Shown here: in pieces, positions 1 through 12,000 of the stretch
Position numbering within the stretch: position 1 is the first letter of the stretch
Layout of the letters: the number at the start of each line of letters is the position of its first letter
Source of the DNA: an uncultured Opitutales bacterium
GTDB lineage: Bacteria > Verrucomicrobiota > Verrucomicrobiia > Opitutales > Seribacteraceae
Direction of reading: 5' to 3'
Length of the DNA: 49,085 bases
Assembly (NCBI GenBank): GCA_905612515.1
Contig: CAJQSI010000050.1
Coordinates: 1-49,085 of the forward strand
Position numbers and translations under genes: made by a program
Notes under the pieces: model-generated
Databases searched by the model: none
What the model was told of the DNA's origin: nothing
Seen by the model: only the letters and a program-made list of their open reading frames with translations

Positions 1-1
1 T

Positions 2-3000
2 GAGGTTAAAAACATACAAGACAATGCCGCTTCAATTGCACTGCAACCAGTCGGAGACGCAACAACAACAAGCGTTTATTCCCATGAATTCACTGATTTT
101 CGGCCGGCGGAATCTGGGTTTTTTCAGTTTACAGCTCTTTTGATGAGTCGTCAGGGTGAGGACAATTACCGTCAAGTTTTAATATCCAATTCAATTGAGA
201 TATATGTATCTCCCGAGGAGATTGAAGTTTTAGGAGGAATAAATTTACCTCCCGAAGGAGAGGTACTTCAGCCCCGCAAAAATAATTTTGCCCGAGCAAC
301 TGCCGTACTGACTGACCAACTGAATCCATTGGGTGATGATTTTGGGAAAGTTGACTATATCCGAATGGACAGCATAGGAGAAGGATACGATCCAAACGAT
401 CTTCCCGAGGTGGACATATTGGGCGGCGGCGGGAATGGTGCCGATGTCACCGTTGGCATTCGCAATGGTGCCGTTGCCACAGTTACCATAAAAGAGTTCG
501 GCCAAGGTTATGACGAAAATGCAGTCGTGTCCATTGGAGGTGCGGAAAACAAGGAAAACAAAAGTTTTTCTGCCAAACCAATCATTCACGATGGCGCCCT
601 CGGTTCGCAAACCATCTCTATAGGGAATGGTATCCTTGCCCCCGGAAAAAACTATTCTCTTAATAGCACTGTTCGCATTTTCGACATTGGAAAAGGCTGG
701 GGAGCGAGAGCCTACGTGTCCAAGTTGAACAATGAAAATGGGATTGAGGAAATTGAAATTTGGAGAGGGGGTCAGGATTACAATCCTGCAACTACTGAAA
801 TTTTTGTTACTGACGATGAAGGTGAAGGGTTTGAATCCGACGCTCTGCCGATAATGAATGGAATTGTTTCGGGTATCCAGATCTTGGATTCGGGAAGTGG
901 CTATCTTCCTGATCTCGAGGCAGTGCAGAATTTTGGTTATGATGAATATTCGGCTGTTCTACCAGTGGAAGTCACCGGCGGCGACGGCGGTTTTCGTGGC
1001 TTTGTACATAAAGACGATCTCCGTCAGGGTGCATTGAAGCTTGAATTGACTCCAAGCGGATCGGGATCCGGGTACTTGACTCCCCCACTAGTTTTACTTC
1101 GGGGAGGTTCCTTCGATCGCGGCATCTCGGGTTCCAAAAAGCCCTTTCAGATTACTGCGGGAACCAGAATGATCTTGCTTGCTAATGCCAAAGATTTCGA
1201 TGGAAGAGTTTCAAACGTACGCTTTTTTGGAAATGGCGAAGATTTGGGGACACAGATATCGCGAAACTTTACCGGCATTATCCTTACCAATCGAGGCAAC
1301 GGGTACACTTCTCCTCCCCAAGTTTCTATTGTCGGTGGAGGAGGTCAAGGAGCCACCGCCACCGCCAGTTTACAACCCCCACCGCAGAATCAACCGAATG
1401 CGGGTCGTGCCTTGGCCGGCATTAACATGTCGGGTGGAACCGGCTACATGACCGCCCCGACCATAACTATATCGGGCGGAGGAGGCGCAGGCGCTACGGC
1501 AATTGCAGTCGTGCAAGACCAATTAAACACCACCGATGCAGTTGAAGTGATTGGTAATTCCGGTCGCTGGTCGCTTGATTGGACACCGCAAGATCCGGGC
1601 AATTATCTAATATCGGCAGAATTCGTTGATGCCGATGGCGGCGTAACCTTCGTCGACACTATGGCGGAAATAGTCGTCCTTCCGACAAGTACATCCAAAG
1701 TGCCGACAATCAACTTGAAAACCGAGGGAATCGACAGTGTCTCACTTACTTCCAAGTCAAGTGTTCGTTTCGTAGCCAATGCGGAAGATGAAGATGGAAA
1801 GCTGGAAGGTGTTCAATTTTACGTTAACGGGGAACCGCTCGGTGAGGAAATACGCTCAAATTACACTTACGAACAAATCCAGCAACCTTACTCCGTACCG
1901 TTCAATCCTACCGAGTCCTCCACTTACACCGCAGTCGCCATAGCGCGCGACAACAGTGGTAACTACGTGATGAGTAATGCAGTTACCTTTACCACAACCA
2001 CCGGAGCGGATGAGGCCCCTGAAACCTTTCTGATCAAGCCTACGCGAGTGGCGAGAGGAGAGTTGACTCTGGACGTTGAAAACAACACAGGCGCGATATC
2101 AAAAGTTTTCCTAACGGATGCCGGCTATGGTTACGTTTCTCCGCCCGAAATGCTTTTTTGGGGCAAAGGAGATGGGGCTTCTTTTGAGGCTAAGGTAGAC
2201 GAGAATCTCAATTCACCAACTTTCGGACAGGTGTTGAATGACTTCACCCCTGTAAACAGTGGTGTGAGTTACGATAATGAAACTCGAGTGGAGTTCGTAG
2301 GAGGTTTTGCCACCCTGAAAGCGTCTGGAATGCCAGCCCAAGTCAATGTTCTCGGCGGAGTGCAAAACGGCTTTAGAGCCAATGTCGTGAATGGTGGAAC
2401 CAATTATCTTACTACGCCAACAGTTTTCTTTTCGGGGGAACCTCCCGGTATGACCGCTACCGCTACCGTCGATGCCGCCGCCGGTGAAGTTACCGGTGTA
2501 AACATTACTAATCAAGGAGTTCCTGCGCAGGGACAAAATTACAATCCCATCATCACCTTAGTTGGCGGTTTGGCTTATTCCGAAATACTGTTGGAAGCTT
2601 TTGCCGAGGATCCTAATGGCGGTTACGTGAAGTCTGTAAGTTTTTGGGTTAACGGTCTTCGCATTGGTACGGATTCGATAGCGCCCTACTTGGCCCTATG
2701 GAATCCCGAGGGACCCGGAATTTACGAGCTTTACGTTACGGCAGAGGACAGTGACGGCAATTTCGTCACATCTCCCGTAGTACGACGTGAAGCAATCTTT
2801 TCTCAACCTCCATCCGTAGAATGGAATCCAAGTGATCGCGCGGTTGGTTTTGTTCCTCCCCATCTTTTAGATTCGAGTGGAAGCATTGTGGACTTCGACG
2901 AAAACGGGACACTTCCTTCCGAAGCCTTGATCTCGCAGGGAGACGGATACCACTCCTATCCTTACATTGAATTCGTTGGAGCAAACGGCCTAGGCGCCGA

Positions 3001-6000
3001 CGCACAGGGCGAAGTGGTTCTTAAGGATGGCAAGGTGACCGGGATTCGAATGGCAAAAGATTTTGAAGGCAACTGGCAGACAGGATCGGGTTACCCCGAA
3101 TACCATCGCCTAGACGGATTGGTGTCGATTGCCGACGGTACCGACTACCTGATTGGTGAGAACACGTCCTTTTTCCGCCAGTTGCAATTGGGGCAACCTA
3201 TGTTGCTTGGTCCAATTGACGGAGACGCCCCCTTTGGTGAAGCCAAGGTGTTTTACTTGCGAAAATTGCAGGCGGACGACAAGGCCATCCTGACCGAACT
3301 TCTTTCTGCCGAAATACGTGGCGGGACCGCAGATAAATACGCCCTTTATACCTATGGTACTCAAATCGTGATTCGCGGTGGTCTTGATACCGCCGGAGAA
3401 CCTTTGAGCCTGCATCGCGGCCAAGAAATGGCATTGGGCTTGCGAGCGGTGGATCCGGACGGAGACGCAATTCCCGCCAATAGCTTTAAGATTTTTATTA
3501 ACGGCACGGAAGAAATCCTTACCGATCCTAATGCCAGAATCAAAATACAGGGGAGTGGCCCTTTTTACAGAATTTTGTTCAAACCGGTTGCTATTGGCTC
3601 CAAAGACGTTCGAGTAGAGGTAGCCGATTTAGACGGACAAACGGGAATTAGCCAAACCCTAAAGGTCAAAGTTTCGGAAGGGTTGGAACCTGTCATTTGG
3701 ATGATTAGTCCCGTAAATGAACTGGACAAATATGAGGATGAGGCAAAGGTGACGGAATTCGCCAAGGGCACGGCAATCCATTTAGTCTATGAGGCAAAGG
3801 ATTACGACGGACTTTTGAGCACGGTCCAATTTCTCGCCAATTCGAACGTTATCGGGGAATGGCCCATGCTTAATGCCAATGCGACCACTCGTCGAGAAGG
3901 GACCAGCGATCGATACGTGGCAACTTGGGTCCCGCCTCATCCCGGTGAATATACTTTTACGGCATCGGCCATTGATCAATCCGGACAACAGAGTTTTGCA
4001 AAACTACAGACGATCAAGGTTGTGGAACCATACAACCAAGGTTCTCTTCCTCCGGCCGTAAATACCGTGTATCCAAAAGAGAACAGAGAACCGGGCGATC
4101 CTCCCGCCGATCCCAATTTTCCGGTTTTTAGGACGCATGCGATCACTTCGGCTTCCACAATACCGCTAATTGCCAATGGATTCGACATCGACGGCGGATT
4201 GGAAAAGATCGGCTTCTACGTGGATGGGCATTGGTTGCCCGTGTTCACGGGTTTTGTACACCTTTTGAAACCTCCGGAAGATGGAGATGCCTTTACCATC
4301 GATGATGCACTAGGAAACGCCTTGACCTTCGAGTTCGACGACAACGACAACGTAGTTTCCGGCAGAATCGTAGTCCCGATCAATCCCGCGTTCAAGGAAC
4401 TTTCTGAACTGGAAAACGTTTTGGCCGACATGAATGAGGGCGAGGCGATATCCTTTGAAAAAACCGAAGGTGTTCTAAACCTCCTCACCAAGTACGGACA
4501 AGAGAGGTTGAATATGCCGTCGCCGCATCATTTGGAAGAACTCATGATCGGGCTCACCAAGGATTTTCAGGATCAACAGCGAGTAACAATCATGGAAACA
4601 GTTACCGCTAATTCAGATGTCACGGGTTTAACGAACGGTATGCTCACGCTTACTGCTGAACGAATCGGTTTCAATGGAGTTCTGTTCAGGCATGCCAAGC
4701 CTGGTTCCGTAAATGCGAATAGCCCTCCAACCATTTCGGTAGAGGAGGACAATGATTCAAGCTCTTCCTTGTTGGCGAAAGGATTCGTGGACGGTCTAAT
4801 TCGTTATCCAAGTCGAAACTCCAGGGAATATCATTTCACGCAATTGTGGTCACCGCCCGCTCCCGGTGTTTATACCATAATCTCCATGGGAGTGGACAAC
4901 AGTGGCAATCGCGTAATGGCGAAACCCGTGTCCTTGACGTCCACGACCGGCATAAATCCGCCTGTTATAGGTCTTACGTCTCCTCAATCGGGTACCCAAA
5001 GAAGTGTGACCCAAGTGGGATTCCATGCCCAAGGCTCGGCCGTTCATGTCTGGCCTTTTGGCGGTCCCGGCGGTCAGATCGCCGGAGTGTCACTTTCGTC
5101 TCGAGGTTCCGGTTACGTTACGGCCCCCGACGTGAAATTTTATGGAAGCGGATTTGGTGCCAGAGCGACTGCCACTATCGTGCAAGGAACAGGTACTTCT
5201 CGCGATGGGGAAATAGAGCAGATAAACATCAATGCTTCCGGTCAGGGCTACTCGGGAACTACCATTGTTGAGTTTACCGGGGGTCTTGGCAATGAGGCCA
5301 TTTTCATTAATGCGACAGCAGAAGATTCAGATGGTGAAATAGATAAGGTCGAATTCTTGCGTAACGGCACTTTAATCACCGATGACCTTACCCAGCCCTA
5401 TGCCGTGCAGGATGACTTCCCGGTCGGGTATTTTGAGATACTTGCCTTGGCATACGACGATGCCGGAAACATCTCCACCTCGACTCCCGCCCGCTTGAAC
5501 GTGTCCACTATCCGAGGCGCGGCCCCGTCGGGGATGATCGTCTATCCCTTGCCTCCGGTGGGCATGCAACTTTACCAAGCTCAGGGCCAAAGCTATTTTT
5601 GGTCTTTCATCGAGCAATACTCAGACCTCATTCGTGCCGCTCAAGGAAACCTTACGCAGGAGCGCATTTCTTTTACCTTGTCTGCCAACTCATACATTCA
5701 CCTTGCGACTCGCGCTACCGACAGTGATTCCCAAGACGGGGTGGAGAGCGTTACTTTTTACCTCAACAACAAGTTGTTGGGAGAGGCGGTAAGGCAGCAT
5801 GATTCCAATTTTTACGTCCTACCTGTCGACTTGGCCGATTTCGGGGAACAGCCGGTCTATCGCATCGATACCATGATTAGGGACAAGTCGGGCAACATCG
5901 TCATACCAAACAACCCGATATTTTTAGAAGTGAATGCAGCAACGGGTACGCGAGCAAAAGTTGAAATCGTGGTGCCATCTCCTCACCGAGCCGTACCGAC

Positions 6001-9000
6001 TTACGCCATAGGAAGCCCGGTCGGTGTAGCCATAGACGCAATTCCCGAAGAAGGGACCATCGACACCGTTTCTTTGTTTGCCAATGGTAGGTTCGTTGGT
6101 GACGCCACTTTGCAACAAGCATTCCAATATGGACGGAAGCGGTATGCGTTGTCTTGGGAAGCGGAAAACGCAGGTCGATACAACCTAACGGCTGCAGTAA
6201 AGGATTCCTTGGGTACTTATGTTTTCACTTCCGAACCCGTGGAGGTGATTATTTCCGATACGGCCGGCTCCAGACCTCCGGCGGTAACGATGAAATATCC
6301 TACTGCCAACGACGCTAACGGAAGTTTACTTACTTCCACCTCCACTATGCGTCTGGAAGCCAATGCCAGTGATCCTGATGGGAATTTGCTGGGAGTGGAA
6401 TTCTTTGCGAACGGTATCCCTTTAGCCCTGTCTCCGGATAAACTGGATTTAATGAAGAATCCGTCCGATGGGGATTTCTTGACCATTACCGATGGGCTCG
6501 GGGCAACGACGAAGTTTTACTTTTATCTTGCGGAAGAAACACCTGCGGACGGCATGACCGGCGACCAACTGAACGCTCTGTACCTGAAGGTACTTGGTCG
6601 AAATGCCGATGAATTTGATTTGGCCAGCTATCTCGGACACTCCTATGCCGCAGTGGCCGAAGTACTTTATTCCGGTACCGAATTTGCGTTTAAGAATTCC
6701 CGGGTCGGTTCTCGTAGCTTTGGTGTTCGGATAGGTCCGGACACTTCCGTGACTGCTGATAACTTGCTCAATGCCATTCAGCTGGATGTACTGACTTTGA
6801 CTGCCGAGAAAGATGGGACAAACGGTATAGCTTTGGATATGCGCGGATTGGTTAGCCCTGCCCCGACTTTTGTCTCGGATACGAATGCCTCGGCCGTTAT
6901 CGTTGAAAGAAACTCCACGATCTTTCGTCAACCGAGTTCGGATCCCGCCAATTTTCCGTTCGGAGTCAATTGGATCCCAGGTGCTCCGGGGTTTTACACG
7001 CTGCATGCCGAGTCGATCGACAGCAGTGGAAATCGTGTTATGAGCCTACCTGCCACTGTTACGTCAACCATCGGCAGCACTCCACCCGTCGTAATCCTCA
7101 CCCTTCCGGGCAATATATTGCAAATGAGCGACCAGATTGAGCTTTATGCAATGGCTCCGGACGCCTTGGGGCGCAAGATCAAGGAAGTTCGATTCTATGC
7201 CAATGGCCGATTGCTTGGGGTTGACGATACGCGTGGCTACAGCTCTTCTTGGCTTCTGGATCCGGCCTTCACGCACATGGGAGTCAACGAGATTTATGCG
7301 ATTGCCATCGACGATGCTGGAAACCATGGGATTTCAAACGTCGAAAGAGTTTATGCAAGCCTAGGTAATCAACCACGTATCCGGTGGATCAATGCCGCTT
7401 TATTTGAAAATAATGGAACATTCATGCCTCTTGGCGATGGCAAACCAATACCATTTATTGTGGAAGTAGTAGACCCCGACCTCGACTTAGACGAACTGTA
7501 TTTGGTCGTGGATGGCGTCAGAGAGTTCGTTTTGCCGGCCAGTTTGTCGAAATACGATCGTCGCATTCTGTCTTGGGCAACTCCGGTTAGCGGGGATCAT
7601 GTGGCGGTAGTGGAGGCAATGGATTCTGCGGGCAATTCAGTTTCTACGGAAGGTCTTCCTTTTACCGTCCTTCAGAATGTAGCGGGCTTTGAATCTCCTT
7701 CAGCAGTTCTTACCAATCCCGTCGGCGATGGGAATGACACTCGAACCTACAGTTGGCACTCAACAACCTTTTTATCGGGTATTGCATCGGATATTGACGG
7801 ACCCGTAAAGAAACTCGATTTTTACGGTGAAGCCGATGATTCGAATGGAACACTGATTTTGTTGGGCACGGAGACGAATCCGTCCTTGGAATTGGGCGAA
7901 TTTCCGGCTGTCCATTTATGGAAGCCGGCTAAAAAGCTAGGCTTACAATCCATGCAGATAGCCGTAACCGATCAACAAGGCATGGTTACTCTTTCCAGAC
8001 CGGTATCCGTCAAGATTGTGCCGGGTTATCCCAGTAAAACTGAAGCAGTGTTTGTTCAACCTGACTTCTCTGGCGCTGTAGATGAAAACGCATCTATCCA
8101 ATTGCGTACCTCTAAGCTTGGCACACGGGAGGCAACAGGCGAACCGATCTATGAGATTGGAGGAGGAGGGCTCGGCGTTCCGCCCGCCCCAACCGGCCGT
8201 ATTCAAGGGGTTCGAATTACCGATGGTGGCGCAGGGTACGACAGTGTACCCGAAATACGATTTTTCGGTGGTGGTTCAGGAGCAACAGCAGCAGCTATTA
8301 TCGAAAGGGATTTGCAAAGCCCCCGCCATGGACAAGTAACCAACGTTGCAATTGGTGCTCGTGGAGACGGTTACCCTTTTCAAGGAACAGGCGTTGATTT
8401 CGTGGGAGGTCAGGGTTTGCAACCAATCTACTTGGAAGCTTTCATTGATCCTGCCCAAGTGGATAAGGCGACGGGCGTAAGAATTTTCAGCGATGGCCTT
8501 CAAGTGGGACCAACCCTATTTGCCGCACCATATGTGGTATTAGGTGAAAATTTTCAAACCGGCGACCATTGGCTATTCATCGAAGTTCAAGACGTTTACG
8601 GCAACGTCAACGTGTCTGAACTGAAAAATTTGAAAATCCTGCCACAAAAACCGACCCTGCCTTTTGCCAAGATAACGCAACCGGTTTCAGGTAGTGAGAT
8701 TGGCGATAGGAGCAGGTTAAGGCTTACAGCTTATGCCGGTGATGCGGATGAGCCCAATTCCAATGTAAGAGTGAGTTTTCTGCTTGATGGAGCCAAAATT
8801 GCCGATGGCATTCCCTTGCCGAATGGTACGCATTACTATGCAGACACTAATTTCACAGGTATCAAGCATGGGCAGCACAGTCTTGAAATTTTGGTAATTG
8901 ATTCGGAAGACAACTATATTCGGATTCAAGATACCAATGTTACCGTTGTGCCGACCCAAGGGAAAGCGCCCAAGGTTGAATTTCTTTCCCCTGCGGCTTC

Positions 9001-12000
9001 CGATGAGGCATTGGCCACATCCCGTTCCATTGGTTTCACTTGGTCCGTGGACGAAAGCGCTTTGTCGATCAACCAGATGCATTTGGTTATTGATGGTGAG
9101 ATTGTCGCATCCCCGACCCCTACCGATGCCCTCCTCAGAGTGGGATCCACTTCCATATATTCCAGCAACTGGATACCCATGTACGATGGCAACCATACCG
9201 CATGGGTGGTTCTGGAAACCTCTGCAGCGACCGGGACGACTTGGATAACTACCTCCACTCTGGAGTTTGCAACTAAATCTTCCTCAGGTTCTCGTGCGCC
9301 GAATGTGGCCTTAGCTTTTCCTGATAACAACGCAACCTTCACCTCCACCTCGACAGTGCGTATATTTGCCGGTGCTCTTGATGATGACGGTAGCGTAGAA
9401 AGTGTTGAATATTTTGCCAATGGAAATTCCATTGGAATCGTACGTAGCGACGCGGACTTGCCTTCAGAGTATTTTCCTTACGGAGTGCCTTACGGAGTGA
9501 ACTGGAACCCAGGTTCGCCCGGAATATTCGTGATTTATGCAGTAGCCAAAGATAATAGCGGCAATGCAGTAATGAGTGCACCTGTCACAGTGACTGCAAC
9601 CAATGGCACTACACCTCCGCTTGTTAAGCTCTTGATTCCCAGTCCAGCTTGGAGTTCGGCGGAATCTCTTATTCCTGACGAGGAGTTGGTGTTTTTGGCT
9701 GAGGTTGATTCGCCCGTTGGTATTCGCAAAGTCGATTTTTATCAAAACGGGTTGTTGATTGGTACTGATGCCAACCGAACTGACGGACTCTACCAATTTT
9801 CTACTCAACTTGGCGGTGCGTTTTCGGGGATCGCCAAGACCGAAGTTTATGCAATTGCCTTGGACATGCATGGCAATCGAGTGGTAAGCAACGTCAAAAC
9901 CCTTCGGTTTGCCAATGAGGGACCTTCATTGGTACCAAGCGTATTATTGGATGTGAACGCGACGTCCCCGTCCCTTACCTCCACTTCGACTATGCGTCTA
10001 ACGGCGGATGCTAGCGATCCCGACGGTAGCTTGGAGGGCGTTCAATTCTACGTCAACGGGGCCAATGCATGGATTCAATTTCACGGCCCGCCGGCATCGG
10101 GAGACAGCGTGGAAATTGCGGTCGGAAGAAAAGGGCTAATCGGGCATTGGGCTTTTGACGAAGGAGCGGGCGATGAAGTCGCCAATTTGGCCGCTACCGG
10201 AAATTCTTACGATGGCAAGTTGCTTGACGGTGCTCAATTCTCGACTACTGAATCAAAACTTGGCGGTGGTTCCCTTCATATTCCTCCCGACCAGACGGGA
10301 GCTCGAGTTGAAGTGAATAATTACGGACTCAAGTTACAAGCGCCATACACGATATCTGCATGGTTTAAGAAATTGTATCCCAACAATGCCTGGAGAACCT
10401 TGACCCGAGGATACATTGCAGATCATCATATCATCCTTGGTGCTGAGAACGACAAGCTTGGTGTGTTTGCCTCCGCAAATGGTCGTTTTCGTAGTTCGGG
10501 ATTCGATATGCCCACTGCCGATTACCAAAATGCTTGGCATCATTTAACAGCTGTTGCTCATTCAGGCAGAACGGACCTTTACGTCGATGGTGATTATAAG
10601 GGGTCGAGCGATAGGGAGGGTGCGGACACTATCTTTTCGATCGGCAATTTTCAGTTGGGAAATCAGCGTTTTGCCGAATATATAGATGATCTTCGAATTT
10701 ACGAAAATGCGTTTTCCGATGCTCAAGTTTCCGAAATCTATTCGGAATCCGTATGGGATGACATAGACTTTACTTTTGGTCACAACGTACCATGGGACGT
10801 TGCCGATTCGGTGAAGACGGCGCGGGACAATGTGCTTGAGCAAATTTTAGCCGAAATCGAGTCTTCGGGTCTAGCCATCGAAGCAACCGCCTACGATGAC
10901 CACACCATACTCCTTAATTTTCAGGATACCACGAACGGAAGCCTGTCCGTGTCGGGGAGTTCTTCTATGAGCGCCCAATTGTTGCCCGAGTCGTTGAGGG
11001 TTCGTTCGCACAATGCGGGCTTATATCCCTTTGGCGCCGAATGGTCGCCCGGTTTGCCCGGCACCTACGTGGTTTATGCCGTGGCTCGCGATAGCAGCGG
11101 CAATCGCGTGATGAGCGCTCCCAGAACGATTACTTCCACCGTCGGTTCCTCTCTGCCCACAGTCCGTCTGAGAATCCCCGGGAACCTACGCTACAGTTCA
11201 AAGAACGACGGAACCTTGGTGGAGAAGGAGAACCTTTACATTTATCCCGAAGACAGTCTTTTCATGTGGGTCGATTCCCTGACGCCCCCGGAAGACGGAG
11301 CTGCTTACACGGCTCAATTCTTCATCGATGGGGCAGTTGTTGCGAATGGCGTGGATCCAGAGCCGATCATAGATCAGGTTGGGTTTTTCCAGGGCATAGA
11401 TCTTGACGAACCTTTCCTGTCTCGTTTCCAGCATCCATTCCGGATTGATCAAGCTTCTGCCTTGCCTCTCGGTTGGCACGAGGTTTGGGCTAGATTGAGA
11501 GATGACGACGGGAATTTCGTCACCACAAACGTAATCCGTTTCGAGGTTCGCCCGCCTCCGCCACCGAAGCTAGCGTTTCGTGGCAATCTGGGCAGGGTGC
11601 TTACGGGCGATGGAAAATTTACTGTTGGCGAGAGCGATTCTCAGATCCTCGGCACGGGAACTCGCTTCGACAAGGAACTTTCTCCAAGGTACAGTATACT
11701 CTTTCAGTCAGCCGATCAAAAGAGCAGTGTTTATCAAGTTCGAGAAATCTTGGGACCCACCAACATCCTCTTATTTGGGACGCTTTCCTCAGAGGACAAA
11801 ATACTTCTTCAGGCATCCGATATTCTTGTAAAAGTCGTACAAAAGGTTAGGGCTCGCTCTAATTTTAGGATTACTGTTTTCCCCGAGGAATTCGATTCAC
11901 CCGTTGAGCAAGTTGAATTCTATCTCGATGGTATAAGGTTCTTCGGGTCTCCTGATGTGCTGCCTCCTTATTCGGTGGACTTTAACGCCACTACCGAGGG

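Noticed and set aside
4846-5271. 141-codon ORF inside the giant gene
   Set aside because: It is in another frame of a long, clearly coding repeat protein; composition is Arg/Ser/Cys-rich as expected of a shadow.
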